Shown here one piece after another: positions 35,540 through 48,514 of a stretch of DNA of 64,000 nucleotides. How positions within the stretch are numbered: position 1 is the stretch's first letter; the number at the start of each line of letters is the position of its first letter. The notes below the pieces were generated by a model, which searched no databases, was not told the DNA's origin, and saw only the letters and a list, made by a program, of their open reading frames with translations. Both the position numbers and the translations under genes were made by a program. The stretch is taken from the NCBI RefSeq assembly GCF_020080835.1, contig NC_058166.1, positions 15,649,043-15,713,042 of the forward strand, given 5' to 3'. This stretch comes from Cotesia glomerata (Eukaryota; Arthropoda; Insecta; Hymenoptera; Braconidae).

Positions 35540-36363
35540 TAGTCTGGCTTGAGAACGGAACTTGGCGCCAGACTCTATCGAGTCTCTGTTGATGTACATT
35601 TCAATCAAATTACTCAGTCGATAAATTCTTCAATTTTATTTATTTTATTACCAGTTACAGATGTCTCTACTTGTCATTATTGCTTGCGTTACACTTTATC
35701 TATTTCTATTAATATGTAATTTAATAAAACTCTATTCAACAATTAAATAAATTAAAAAATTATTTTAATTAAAATTTTAATTTATTTGTTGGATAAAATT
35801 ATTTGTAAGTGAAAGCACAAGCAGTTTATGTTTATATAACCTGTGCTCTTCCTATAGATTTTTACCTTAAAGCTTTAAGCAGCTACTATGGCGTCGCTTA
35901 GACAGCGACCATGTTGTAGTTTCATTGACGGTCCCTTAATTTTTTCACGTTGTCGACGACGCGATTTTCGCAGATTTTAGGTATGTACTTCATATTCTCC
36001 GTTTACAAATGAAAAGACGTTGGCGATTGTCAATAATTAAAAACTATACTATTTTAGATTTCCCTTAATAATCCAAAAATTCAAGCCAACTTTTTTCATT
36101 TTATTAGATAAATAAATAAATTATAAGATAATTATTGTAAAAAGGTCATTCAATCTGGCAGCTAGCCATTAAGGAACAATTATGACCTCTCAATAAAATA
36201 ATTGGAAACAAAATAAATTTAATCAAGAATATTTTTTTTTCTTCGATAATAATAATAATAATAATTAATTAAATTAATGATTTAGGATAGTCATGCAATT
36301 ATTTATTTTTATTTTTTTTTCAGATATATCGCTCCACTATTGTAATTGTAAACATTTTTAAAG
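35540..36363 (+). promoter_or_regulatory. MADF-BESS gene promoter and spliced 5' UTR
   Basis: A lower-AT stretch at 35880-35980 (ggcgtcgcttagacagcgacc, ccatgttg, gtcgacgacgcg) ends in a donor TTTTAG|gtatgt at 35981. A matching acceptor tttttcag at 36323 opens the exon holding the ATG at 36364. A non-coding first exon and a roughly 340-bp UTR intron are inferred. Confidence 0.5.
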
Positions 36364-39300
36364 ATGATGCCCACAATGCCTCCTGATGCCCATAAAATTT
36401 CATTAAAAATTATTGAAGCTATTAGACAGCACCCGGTACTTTATATATCAGATGTTAAAGGTACTGCTATAAAGTTGCAGGAATTTCGTCAAAAAGTATG
36501 GAAGAGAATTTCTGATGAATTAGGGTTAGATGGTAGGTATATTTATTTTTTATAGTGAAATTAGCAAACTCTTACTTGAGAAATGATACTGAATTTAACA
36601 GACATTTAAATATTTTAAAAATTTATAACAATTATGGCAAAAAACATTAGAAAAAAAATTGACATGTAAAAATTTTAAAAAGTAAAAAATCCAATTTTTT
36701 AAAAATAACTTTTTTAAACAAATTTTTTTGTTGAATAACATTGAAGAATTCTCAAGTGACTGCTAACTTTAATGTCATAGTTAAGAATACTGATTGAAAA
36801 TAATTCAGAAGCAGTCACTGCATGCAAACTGGATTCTAAACGTCACATAAAAAACTGTCGATTTTTTGATAAAAATTAAGTTGATGCATCTAAAAATTTT
36901 TAGAATTTTTTTTTATTAAAACAATTATTGCAAAAAAATAAAAAAAAAATTTCATTTTTAAAAAACTTTAAAAAATGTAAGTGCAATTTTTAAAAAACAT
37001 TTTTTTGTTCTAATTTAATTATTAAAAATAAATCAAAAAATTAAAAACGTCGGCTAAGTTTAGTATTATGACTTTTTGGTAAATTTTATTTAACAAGAAG
37101 TAAAAAATTAATAATTGTCAACTTAAATTTAACAAAATATTACCAAAAAAATTTTTGTGCCGCTTGGGATATCTATATATACAAACAAATTTGAATTTCA
37201 TGTTTTTTTAATTATTTTCAGTCAGTATTTTTAAATAGGGACACCTGACAATTCTTTGAATTTTTAAAATCAATCAATAATTGTAAAAAAAAAAATATTT
37301 TAAAAAATTCGCATTTATAATGTTTTAAAATTTGTACAAGTGGAATTTTTTTCATTGTAACTTAACTCTTATGAAATATTTAAAAAATTGTTATGTATTT
37401 ATTTTTTATGTTTTGAATATAATTCTATAATTAAATAATTATTTTTTACAGCTAGTTGGGTTAGACTTCGATGGAAGAATTTACGTGATACTTATTGTCG
37501 TATATTAAAATTCAAAAACAAAGCTGAGAAAGGTGCTAGAAGAAAAAAATGGATTTTTGAAGATCATTTAAGTTTTCTAAAATTTCCGTAAGTATTAATT
37601 GAATTTTTACTATTCATTTTTTGAAAGTCCTTTGTAAATGTCATAAACTTTATTTAATTAATTAACTAGGAATAAAATGTACGATAATGTATTATAATTC
37701 TTTTACAACTAGAAACCTGCAGTCACTATGTGACTGCTGAGATTTACAGATTATGGATAAGAAAATTTTGGCTTAATGATTTTTTGATATTTTTAATCAC
37801 ACAATAGATAGTTTGGGTACTTTTTAAATAAATTTTAAAAATAATAGTGCTATAATAGGATCAATTACAAATAATTTAATGGACAAATTTGAAAAAACAA
37901 ATTGATTTCCTAAAGCTAAAAGGGTGTGTGTCTCTAATTATGCGCCCTTTTAGCTTTAGAAATTTGAAAATTTTATGACCTAAAACTAAAAGGGCTTATA
38001 AATTTTTTTTCTGAATAATTTATTGAAATGCTCATTTTTAGCCTAAAAATTAAAAAAAAAACGGTAGATTCACACGAAAGAGGTGTATTATAACTCAACA
38101 TACATTCTTTTAAAATTACAATTAAAAATATTTTTAAAAAATTGCAAAATATGCGTGATTGTATTAATTTATTTTTTTAGCATGGATCCCTACTAACCTG
38201 TAGCTATGCGCCCTTTTTGCATTAGTCACGCGATATGATTCAAAACTGCTCCAAAAACTTGACATAACATATTGACTACTAAAAAATATATAAAACCAAA
38301 AAACACTAATTTTTATCAAGACCTTTCTGATGATACCAAATTAAACTATAAAAATTTCTTTAAAATTTGTTTATTTATTTATTTTGTTTTGTAAATATCA
38401 ATGTGGTTGTATGTCAAAAATTAATTTATATAATTAAGGGCCAGTTTTTCAATCCAGGACAAAATTTTATCCAATAATAAAATATATCTATATATTTCAT
38501 TTATATATAAATATCGCGTGCTTAAAGGTAAAAGGATTTATAGCTAAGGGTTAATAGGGATTTATGCTGAAAGGGCGTATAAAAAAATTTTTTTTTGCCA
38601 TTCGGTTTGAAATTGTCTGAAACGTAAAAATCGGTGAAAAAAAAAAAAATTGGTATCCCAAAGCTGAAAGGGCGTATCTCAAGTCATACGCCCTTTCACC
38701 TTTAAGAAAAGTACCTCCTAAAGGTAAAAGGGCGCATAAAAAAAATTGTATTTTTTATACCAAATATTAAATAATGGTTTCACAAGACAAGTTATACTAA
38801 AATAACAGCCTCATATACAAAGTTTGATTTAAACAAATAGCAAATAAATCAATGGAAGACAAATTAAATTAAGTAATAAAAAAAAATCACAATGACAGAT
38901 AACATTCAAATATTTTGAAATTTCCCGTTTTAATCGCCCTATTGAATATAATTACTGGTTCCGTTCACAGAACAGCTGTTTCATCATGATCAAGCATCCA
39001 GAATCTAAATTTTATAATAACTATTTCTTAAAATGAATAATTCGACGTTTATAACATCGACATTTTGACCATTTTTAGTTATTTTTTCAAAGTTAAAATT
39101 GCAATTGAACTATTTTCAATGTGTAGTACAACCGACTTATGTACGTTATTTAATCAAGAATATCATTCAGTGAAATCTACCTTCCATTTCAGGTTTGGCT
39201 GAATGGCGTTTTTTATATATATTTTCTTTTTTAACTTTAAAAAATTGTATAGTTAAGGTTTTACGCCGCTACTACCACAGAAAGTTTTTTTTTTTACATT

Positions 39301-40994
39301 TTTAAACTATGAATATGTTATTTTGTAAACTGGCCGAAAAAAAAATTATACACCCTTTCACCTTTAGATCACCAAAATTTCGAATTCTTAAAAGTAAAAG
39401 GGCCTATAATTAAAGATATACGCCCTTTTACCTTTGTAATTTTTTTTTTCAATTTTAAGCGCAGAATGTGTCTACTACTCGATTGGCAATAAAAAAAAAA
39501 AAATATGCGCCCTTTTACCTTTGCAAAGGTAAAAGGGCGCATAAATTGTTATAAGTCCTTTTACCTTTAGGCACGCGATATATTGGCAATAATAATTTTA
39601 TCTTGGATAAAATTTTATCTTGGATTGAGAAACTGGCCCTAAGAGGCTAAGAAAATTTTTGCAACGTATATCTTTATCGTAAATTGATTTTGATATTTTT
39701 TCAGCGGTAGTCATTCATGATTTAAATAATTAAGAGAGTAAGGAAAATTTTGTGATGATCATATTATTTTTTTTTTATTATTATATTTATTATTATTTTT
39801 GTTTATCACGAATTTTTGTTTAATATTATTATTTTTGTTTATCACGAAACTCGAATCTATTTATAACTACTCCGAATACTTATCATAATAAATTAACAAT
39901 TGCTGAAAAGCATATATAAAACATTAAAAAAGCGCAAATTCAGATCAAGATCTTTCCAACGATACTTAATTTAATTAAAAAAATTCCTTTTATCACATAA
40001 ATACGCCTGAGATAAAATTATACTTATTCTCTTAATTATAGAGATAAGTCATAAATAAAATTGCTATTATTGTTTATTAACATTTTAAATTTTAATTTTC
40101 AACAAAATTATAAATATTAATAAATTCGTTATCTTTATGATTAGGTATGAACCAGATTATGTACCACAGTGCGTAGAATTAAGTGATGAATATATTGAAG
40201 AAATAAACCGCGGAGGAGTTGGTACAGAAAGTCTTTTGGAACAATTAGAAGATCGTAACGATGAAGACTACAGTGAGTATTTAGAAGTACTGGAAGAAAC
40301 AAACGCTGACCCAATCTCTATACTGCCTCATAACATTGAAATAATAGATAACAGTCAACAGCATTTAACAACAGATATGATGAATAGTTACGACAGCCAG
40401 AATGTTTCCGACGGTGTTAACATTTACACACAGATTCAATCAAAGTATCGTAAAATACGCCCTAAAAGAATGAAGCTAAATGATTATGAAGAAACTAGAG
40501 AATCTATTGAACTAAATGATAATAATTATGGTATACTCAGCCCTAATTTTAAAATTGAGCAGCTGAAATTACCTAAAATTCACAATAATAACAATAATAA
40601 TAGTAATAATAGTAATAGTAATAGTAATGATAATAATAATGTTAATGTAAATCCTATTATTATAACAAATCCAACACCCAATTCTACAAAAGTTCAAGAA
40701 AAAAAAGAAGAAAATGTTACAGAGGGTAAAAGTGAGCCAGTACAAGCACAATCGGTAGAAACAACGAGCACCGAATTATTTTTTAATAGCATGGCACAAA
40801 CTGTTAAATTATTACCACCCAAAGCACAAGCTTCAGTTAAAATGGCTGTTTGTAAAATAGTTACTGAAGCTGAGTTACGGTGTTCTAAAAAAAAATTATC
40901 TGCCAATACCCAACAATTTATTACGCCTCCGGGTATGATTCCAAAATTAGTATTAATTCCTTGCAGTATGATTGATAATCAAGAAAATAAATGA
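36364..40994 (+). CDS. MADF-BESS domain transcription factor, 3 exons
   Basis: Insect-expanded family of Myb/SANT-like DNA-binding regulators (Adf-1 and stonewall relatives). Exons 36364-36532, 37452-37587 and 40145-40994 join in phase to 1155 nt (384 aa). The MADF domain spans about 14-101: LKIIEAIRQHPVLY, VWKRISDELG, WVRLRWKNLRDTYCRI, then a basic KAEKGARRKKW and the aromatic/His end WIFEDHLSFLKFP. An acidic stretch (about 110-160) and an Asn run (about 249-269, AAT-rich DNA) follow. The BESS motif is at about 313-348 (FFNSMAQTVKLLPPKAQASV...), a protein-interaction module. The orthologue is not identified, so no symbol is given. The third exon follows a 2.6-kb intron occupied by a Helitron. 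Confidence 0.9.
36560..37130. repeat. AT-rich degenerate inverted repeat in MADF gene intron 1
   Basis: Units with aatttaacagacatttaa, tgactgctaactttaatgtc and aaacgtcggctaagtt, in both orientations. Same family as in the PLPP and slimb introns. Confidence 0.5.
38448..39639. mobile_element. MITE (GGGCCAGTTTTTCAATCC ends), second copy
   Basis: Left gggccagtttttcaatccag and right tggattgagaaactggccc. Same family as 26876-27910. Its loop is occupied by the TATCGCGT-type element. Confidence 0.66.
38512..39582. mobile_element. TIR element (TATCGCGTGCTTAAAGG ends) nested in the MITE
   Basis: tatcgcgtgcttaaaggtaa and the right ttacctttaggcacgcgata are inverted. Many internal aaggtaaaagggcg / cgcccttttacctt pairs make it a multi-hairpin. 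Related to 29275-30472. Confidence 0.62.
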
Positions 40995-43760
40995 AAAAAA
41001 AATTAAGTGATGTATCAAATTATTGTATAAAAGTTTTAAGCTGAGAAAAAAGAAAAGGATAGAAATTGCACGTCTCTGTAATAGGTATAATCAAACGCGC
41101 TGTTGCCAAATCTGTTTATTTAATCCGGCAAATAATAAATACGAAAGTCATTTTTCCACTTTATTTTATTAAATAAATAAAAATCATCAATTATTAAATT
41201 GTTTAAATTCTTTTAAATTAAAATAAAAAATTTTGAGGAATATTGGGAAGAAAAAAATTTTTTTCAATCATTAAATGAATTTGAAAAAGCAACTTTTTCA
41301 GTTTTTTCAGCTTTTTCAGTTTTTTGGAAAATCAAGTGCCTAATGGAAAATATCGCGGAAACTACTAATGTTAAATGTGTCTTCTACAGTTCAATATATT
41401 CAAAGAAACCCTACATAGTTTAATTTTGATTTAATCAACCGTTTTTTTGTCCCACTCGATTAAATTTCAGGAAAAATTAAAAGAGAAGAGTTTTGCTCCG
41501 AAAAGGTTGTAATTTTTATTAAAACGTTTTTTTTTTTTTTTTATTTTTCTCTTAATTCTGTCTCAGCTATTCTATCTCAAAAATTCGAAAATTTTTGAAA
41601 AAAAAAATGACGAAAAGTTAATTTTGTAAGCAAATAAAAGATTCGTTAATACAGCTTGACTACTTAGTCAAGCTTGACTAATTTTGTCTCAGAAACTAAT
41701 TGCTTTTTTGCAATAAGTATATTTTTTTGTGCTACACCTTATTTTTAAGTAACCCTTTCTTATGTTATTTCATGAATATCGTTTTTATGCTTAAATGTTA
41801 TTTATTATTCAAATTGGATAATTTAATTATCTATCGAAGAGCGAAGCGTTTTTTTTTTCGAAATTTTATCACATACATGAGAAAAACACGTTTGAAAATC
41901 AACTATAAACCGCTCTTAAGGAGGTATGGGAGTTAAGTCGAAATAATGAGATCAATTTAAAATTTTTAGGATCGATAGAAATATATTTAATACGTGTTGT
42001 GTTAAAATTTCAGAGACCTAGGGTTCATAGTTTAGTTATAAAACAAGATTTAAAACAGGTCATTTAACATTGTAATGACATACCAAATCTCACAACTACT
42101 CTTGTTTTAATAAATTTCACGATGAAAAAATAATGAGGAAGCTTCGAAAAACTCATTGTAAGAAAAAAAAAAATTTTCAAAAATTATTGAAAAAGTAAAA
42201 TTAAGTTGAGGGTACTTAGTTATAAAAATAATTGAGTTTGAAAAATCTAAATTTAAAAAAAACTAGTATACGTTGCGCGCGCAAGCGCGCGTGTGAATTT
42301 AGTATGGAATTATCTATATTTTCATACTTATGATATATTTGACCAATCACGTTACGAATAGTTTGTCTTATTGTGTATATTTTCATATTTTTCATCTAAA
42401 TTATAAGAGTGGAAATAAGAGTGGATAGTCAGCCATAGTAAATGTGGGTTATGTTGACGGCAACGCCGTACATGGTGGGTCACGCTGGAAATTTAAAGCT
42501 TCAATGAAATAGGTTAAAAGAAATATCAAATAGGTTAAGAAAAGTATTATAAAATTGTTGTTATTTATTATAAAACATAACATAATTAAATAATCAATAT
42601 TTTAATGCTTTAATATTTTAATATTTTTAATAGCATTACTTGTAAACATAATACACACGTACACATCACAAACACGAATAGAGCAGTCAACGCATGCGCA
42701 ACCGCGATAAAATTTATTGCGTTGCCAAACATTTTAAAAAATATTTAAAATTAAAAAACTTATTATTTTATTCAAATTTAAAATAAATTATCAATTATTT
42801 GATAATAATATAGTTATTTAATGCATAAAAGATTATTTCGGTAAGCTAAATTTCATTAAATCACTAGTAAAAACTTGTTAAGTTTTCTGAAAGTACAGTC
42901 TCGAACAACATTAATCCTTCTCAAGTCACGTACTATAGTATAGCTATATATATGCATTGTGAGATGAAACTCAGTGGACGGACTGTACGTCTTATACTTC
43001 CTTAATAATTAATAATTCTATTTTTTGAAGTGAAACTTCTTTAGAATCGTTGTGATTTCAAACTCGATGAAACGAAAAAATATAACGATATGAGACTGAC
43101 TACAGCAAATAGATATTTAAAGACATCTACCTAAAAAATAGGATTTTTTACATATAAAAGTCATTTGATGATAAAAGCTAAAATTTAATTTATTATTGAT
43201 TTTTTTTTAATTTTCTCAACTACGGAATTAATTGAAAAAAGTATTAAAAGTCGACGAACAATAGTTTAAATTGAAGATAATTAAACATATTATGACAAAA
43301 TTGTATTAAAATTACGACATGAGACCGGCTACCACCGATAGATTTCTAAAGAAATCTATACCTAAAAAATTAGTGAATCCTATCGATCAATAATCAAATT
43401 AAACAATCGAGCGCTACTTTGCTGCTCTGCAGGGTTCAGACGAATACGACAAACACTATTGTGTCAAATTTGGCCATATTTTATTATAGAAATACTTTTT
43501 CACGCAATTTTACACTGTTTTCTGCTAGAGAAAAAATTACGTGATATTTGTTAAGATCCCCCCTTCCCCCTAAGTGAGATTTGGTAAGATTTAGCATGAT
43601 CCACTCCCCCCCTAGAACACCTCACGTAATTAATGGACGCCCCCTAAATCAAATTGAAACTAGAGCATTTGTTTCCTATTTCAGTTACTATAAACCTCTC
43701 GTGTCATTTGTTCAATGTGAAAATATAGAGACTTAATGGAATGTATGTAATATAATTGTT
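40995..43760. other. MADF gene 3' flank and unassigned AT-rich intergenic DNA
   Basis: Presumed 3' UTR first. Includes the dispersed repeat at 41816-41922 (see 32411-32535) and a short GC hairpin gcgcgcgcaagcgcgcg near 42276. No gene with splice support or conserved domain was recognised. Confidence 0.4.
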
Positions 43761-44637
43761 TACATTGGGCTCGTTCAAGTTTACTAAGCTCTTGGGAGAT
43801 CTTAGCAGATCATGTACCAAAAACTAAAAGTGACTACATTCTCTCTAAAGAATATCAATAATAAATGTTAAAGAACAATAGCTGGAGAGTCAGTTTTATA
43901 GGTTAATTTTATTGACAATTATTACAAAATTAAGAATAAGTTTAAGTTAGAGAACACAGTCTTTTAGATCACAGTTTCGGTTTTTGAAATCAATGAAAGT
44001 CACTTAAATGGTTAAACTAGTGGTTAGACACCGTAAACTCAAAGGAGAAGAGGTGCTGGATCTGTTGATTAGAAATAGACTTCTAGAAGGTGTTCAAGGG
44101 AGCCTGCAGGTGCACCTTACAAGGTGATGACCAGCCGGGCCTTGGGTACGATGATTTTCTCTGAGGTGTACCACAAGGAAGCTTGTAGGTCACCTAACAG
44201 GGTGAAAAGAAGTACCGAGCCTTGAACACGATGATTTTCTTGTCTAGAAGTCGCCAAAGAAGATGCTTTCTCGTTTAGGTTATAAACACGCTGACTTAGA
44301 TGATTTTCTCACACTCAGAATAACAAGATTTTACTTGTAGACAAGCTCGTTGCAGAGAAAGACTTTTATTTTAGCTTGATATCACGATGTGAATAGTAAG
44401 CGTTTGAATTGAAGACTGACTGACAGCGCCGGACGGACTGGGTTATATACTTGACTGGCGGGATTCTCGAATTTTCAGCTGAAATTCTCTCGATTGAGTT
44501 CGAGAGAATTCTTTTAGATAAATTCACTTTCTAGATTAACAAAATGAATGATTTTGATACAAAAATGAATTTTTACTTTATTTTAACTCTTTTGATTATT
44601 AATTAATCGATTTTTAATTAATATTTAGCCAAATTAA

Positions 44638-44745
44638 CCCGTCAGCACTCACGTTATGAGCATTTTGCTCACGCAACAACATCCGACTTATAGAGCGGCG
44701 CTGTAGTGCAAGTGAGAAACTAAAATTCACGTGAGTTCTGACGGG
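44638..44745. mobile_element. 108-bp piggyBac-like MITE with TTAA duplication
   Basis: TTAA at 44634-44637 and 44746-44749 flanks CCCGTCAGCACTCACGT and its near-inverted partner ACGTGAGTTCTGACGGG. TTAA targets and CCC-starting ends fit piggyBac. Confidence 0.75.
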
Positions 44746-44929
44746 TTAAGAATTTTGATCTAGACTTTTCTTTTACGAGATGTTTCTAGGCGCAGACGCG
44801 AGTAAGGCGCAGGCGCGAGCTAAGCGAAAGCGCCAATGTTGTTGTTTAGAGTACTCATAACGATCAATAGGTGGCGCCACATATTTAATAATTTTGAATT
44901 ATAACCAACAATTTTGAATTATATCTTTA

Positions 44930-45400
44930 TTTTATTCTATTTTTAAACAATAAATAATAGTTAAAAAAAACTAAAAACACGCTTTTTATAGAAAACCAAA
45001 CTAAAAAATAGAAAATAAATTTAAATTAAGAATAGTGTTAAAAATTTCAATAAATATAAATTAATAATAGTGTAAATAAAAAAAATGTATTTTATTTTAA
45101 AAAAAGCGTGAGGTGCATGGTGTCAATAGTTATAAATATTTTATTGACAGATATGAGTAGAGTGATTATCATTTTGATAATATCTTAAAAAGCACCCCAC
45201 GCTTTTTTAAAATAAAATACATTTTTTATTTACACTATTATTAATTTATATTTATTGAAATTTTTAACACTATTCTTAATTTAAATTTATTTTCTATTTT
45301 TAGTTTGGTTTTCTATAAAAAGCGTGTTTTTTAGTTTTTAAACTATTATTTATTTTACTTTTTAGTTTGGTTTATTTATAAAGCGTGATTTTTAGTTTTT
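44930..45400. repeat. Long inverted repeat, about 200-bp arms
   Basis: The left arm (aaaacacgctttttatagaa ... ttttattttaaaaaaagcgt) is matched by the right arm (acgcttttttaaaataaaat ... ttctataaaaagcgtgtttt) around a roughly 75-bp loop at 45118-45194. Confidence 0.7.
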
Positions 45401-45433
45401 TTAACTATTATTTTTTGATTATCAAAAATATTC

Positions 45434-45503
45434 AGGCGCGCAAATTACCCACGGAGAGTTACATACTGACATACTGACATACTGACATACAAGTGAAGCT
45501 AAT
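45434..45503 (+). repeat. Direct repeat with actgacat minisatellite and short 18S-like piece
   Basis: gcgcgcaaattacccac (18S-like) followed by ggagagttac, three to four actgacat units and acaagtgaagctaat. A second copy is at 45602-45672. Confidence 0.6.
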
Positions 45504-45533
45504 AAAAAATAATTATTTATAAATATTATAAAT

Positions 45534-45621
45534 ACGGGGAATCAGAGTTCGATTTCGGAGAGCGAGCCTGAGAAACGGCTACCAGAACCAAGGAAGGCCG
45601 CAGGCGCGCAGATTACCCACG
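45534..45621 (+). pseudogene. 18S rRNA-derived fragment
   Basis: acggggaatcagagttcg, gatttcggagag, gagcctgagaaacggctacc, ccaaggaaggc and caggcgcgca(g)attacccac occur in the order of the universally conserved region of small-subunit rRNA (around positions 350-460), with about ten substitutions. Far too short for an rRNA gene. Confidence 0.8.
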
Positions 45622-45757
45622 GAGAGTTACTGACATACTGACAAACTGACATACAAGTGAAGCTAATATAAAGCGTGTAAAAAAAAAAAACAATGCAAGT
45701 TATACTAATCTAAGCTCAGTCCAGCGAAGAACTTAGTAAACTTGAACAAGCCCATTA

Positions 45758-46518
45758 AAATATTAAATAATTTTTAGGCTCGGTGAAAAATAATAAACCT
45801 TACATTTATTCTAATACTCTTGACACTCTATATCTATCTCAATCTCTCGTAGCCTACCCTTGATTGAAAATACTAATTGAATAGTATTGAAAATGATGAG
45901 ATTTGAATTGTTTTCAATAATCCTAATTCTTTTTTTATGTATTTTTAATATACAGTTTACCTGAAGGGACTGTTTATTTTTTCAATACTTTTCAATGAGT
46001 ATATTTAATCAGGGACTTTTCGAAAGTTTCACTTCTACCGCGTGTGACTTGCACACACATTTTTTTATTTAAAATTTTAGAATGAAGAAAAATGTTGCGG
46101 TGGTGAATCAATACTTCACCAGGACCTTACTGGAATCAGTTGGACGGATATCTATATCCACAAGATATGGAACAAAAATTATATAGATGCTGCTTCCGAT
46201 CTAATCAGGAAGTATGACTTACTTGAAGATGATGATATGTCTAATGATAATATGACATATTTCGTTCGCAACTTCCTCTTGTAAAATTATATTTGTACAA
46301 TTTTTATGTTTAGTATTTAAGAATTAATTAGTTTTAATTTTTGTTTTTAGTTTATAATTTATAATTTATTACAATTAGTTTATAATCAAACACTAACAGT
46401 GTAGCCTTGAAGTCTTTGAAAAAAAAATAAACTTATTTTTTATATCTAACATTTAAGTTCATTTTATGTCTATTTTTAGTTACTATTTATGATTTGTAAA
46501 CCAACCCGTGTAAAAATA
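45758..46518. other. AT-rich intergenic DNA
   Basis: A short frame near 46080-46285 could be read, but no start, splice or domain support was found. Confidence 0.35.
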
Positions 46519-46743
46519 GTATATTACACACCTAGGGAAGTAAAGTAAGAAATGTCTCGGATCACATGTAATTGTCGGCCGAGGCGAAGCCGAGGTTGAC
46601 AAACATGTGATCTGAGGCTTTCTTATTTACTTCCCGTGGAGTGTATACTATTTTTTTGCTCGACGAAGGCGGAAAGCGGCAACTTTGTTTAGCGCAGCGG
46701 GACGAAAGTTGCCACTTTCCGCCCGGAGGGCAAAAAAAAACGT
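46519..46743 (-). mobile_element. Palindromic MITE with conserved small ORF, copy 2 (truncated)
   Basis: Begins TA|gtatattacacacctagg as in the 60511 copy and keeps the GC-rich core, but breaks off after ggagggcaaaaa. It lacks the right inverted end. Confidence 0.7.
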
Positions 46744-47596
46744 TCTGGAAACATTCCTCAGAAAAGTTCCGATTATGAGACGATCCGGAACCTTTGCGGA
46801 ACTGAGTGATAATGATATGAATCCTTGAAAAGACACAAATTTAAGACTTTTTCAATGATACCAAATTTAACCATAAAGACCCATTTTATAATATAGATAA
46901 GTTATTTTCGCAAATAAAATACATATTATATATATTTAAATGATATATATATATTTATTTAATACAAGTAAGAGATATTTACATTTACAATATTAAAACA
47001 AGGTATTACTAGGTATTTGTTTAAATTTATATTTAAAACAATTGAAATTCATTTGGCAACTATGTTTTAATCTTTGTATAAATCAGAAAGCTTAATTATC
47101 TATTTTTTTTTTATTATTAAAAGTCAGCTCCTACGTGGAAGACAAAGTAGAGCAGTTGAGATTCTATAACAAACATTACACCTACTAACTAAATTACAAA
47201 TCACTACAATTATTATTTAATTAACAATCAAATATTTGTTTTATTAATATTCGATGTCTCAAGAGATGTATTAAGGAAAAAAATATTTTTTTTTTCAAAG
47301 ATAAAAATTCGTTGATGTAAATTAATTCTTGATAAATTATTTTAGATAATTAAACATTTTTTTATTATATTTAAAATCTATTTTATGTAAATTTTATTTA
47401 CAAAAAATTAGCTTAGTAATTTTATGAATGCTGGTAATCTCTTCATTTTAATTCAATTTTTTCAGAATTCATGATCATATAATTTTTTTTTTTTTTTTGT
47501 ATATTTACATACTTTTTTTTGGATGGTAAATACTCTATATGTATAATAAGATTACTTATTCACAGCCTTATATTGAAATAATGTGTATGTATATTA
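46744..47596. other. AT-rich sequence downstream of Rabin8
   Basis: Probably 3' flank of the leftward-transcribed Rabin8 gene. No ORF, RNA or element end was recognised. Confidence 0.35.
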
Positions 47597-48514
47597 GAGT
47601 GGCCCAAAAGAACCGACTATTTTTTTTTTTTAGTCTCGAATGAAAAAATGTTAGTTTTTGATGTTTTAAGAGCTCTCTGCAAAGGATAGCTCAAAAAAAA
47701 AATTTTAAGAGGTCGCTCCAAATTTTTTAAAATTTCAAAAATCGAATTTTTTTTTTTTTTTATTTTTTTTCTCGTTACGGTATAATTTTTTAGACAAAAA
47801 AAAAATAAGTTTCTGAAAGTTTCAGTTTAAAATTAAAATTTTGAAAGGTCGCTCATAATTTTTTTTAAATTTCAGAGTCAAAAAATCCTAATCCAATTAA
47901 ATAGTCATAATGTACCATAAATGTCGAGAAAAACTTTTTAGTGCTGCTGAACTTAACTTTTGATTTTGTTCTTTTAATTAAACCAGATCTTTTAGTAATT
48001 GTAAATCAATTCTCGGGGCTATAGTAGGAATTTGGCGAACAAACGAGGCGTTTAGATAAATTTACGAAATATTAAAAACTCAGAGAAAAAAAAATTAAAT
48101 ATAATGATACATTTTCTTTGTAAAATTATTAAATTAAAAAAAAATTATGTGATGTATTGTTATCGATAAAAAAAAAAATGCATGGAATTTTTCTTTGAAT
48201 AGTAAAAGGTCGCTCGAAAAAATCTAAATTAATGCACTAATAAATTGAAAAAAATTATGAGCGACTTTTCAAAATTTAAATTTTGAATTGAAATATTCAG
48301 AAACTTATTTTTTTTTAGTCTATAAAATTATACTGTAATGAGAAAAAAAAAATTCGATTTTTGACGATTTTTAAAATTTTAAAAAATTTGGAGCGACCTC
48401 TTAAAAATTTTTTTTTTAAGCTGTCCTTTAGAAAGGGCTCTTAAATATAAAAAACTAACGTTTTTTCACTCGAGACTCAAAAAAAAAAAATAGTCGGTTT
48501 TTTTTGGGCCACCT
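47597..48514. mobile_element. Mariner-type MITE, sister of 26934-27829
   Basis: TA-flanked ends gagtggcccaaaagaaccga and its inverted partner. Same arms (ctcgttacggtataattt, gaaaggtcgctcataatt). The central part differs from the sister copy. Confidence 0.7.

Larger units (their letters stand above)
37709..40044 (-). mobile_element. Helitron with intact ends, carrying nested MITEs, MADF gene intron 2
   Basis: On the minus strand the 5' end is A|TCTCTATAATTAAGAG at 40044. The 3' end is hairpin gcagtcacatagtgactgc plus aggttt plus CTAG at 37709, followed by T. The 5' TC, terminal hairpin, CTAG and A|T insertion site are Helitron diagnostics. The interior has been colonised by the MITEs at 38448-39639 and 38512-39582. 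No Rep/Hel gene. Confidence 0.78.
43769..45757. mobile_element. Non-autonomous TIR element with 18S rRNA-derived insert
   Basis: Left ggctcgttcaagtttactaa (near 43769) and right ttagtaaacttgaacaagcc (ending 45757) are inverted. No duplication could be settled. The interior includes a GC-balanced segment (43880-44480) with two imperfect copies of a roughly 80-bp unit (cacctta/acaaggtgat ... acgatgattttct), a nested MITE at 44638, a long palindrome at 44930-45400 and rRNA-like sequence at 45534. No transposase gene. Confidence 0.55.

Noticed and set aside
41700..41936. 78-aa hydrophobic open frame after the MADF gene
   Set aside because: Its second half is a dispersed repeat also present at 32411-32535; no supporting start or domain.
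43769..45757. LTR retrotransposon
   Set aside because: Ends are inverted rather than direct repeats and no gag/pol sequence or primer-binding site is seen.
46080..46285. Short frame that might be a gene remnant
   Set aside because: No recognisable domain, no splice sites, and embedded in repeat-rich DNA.
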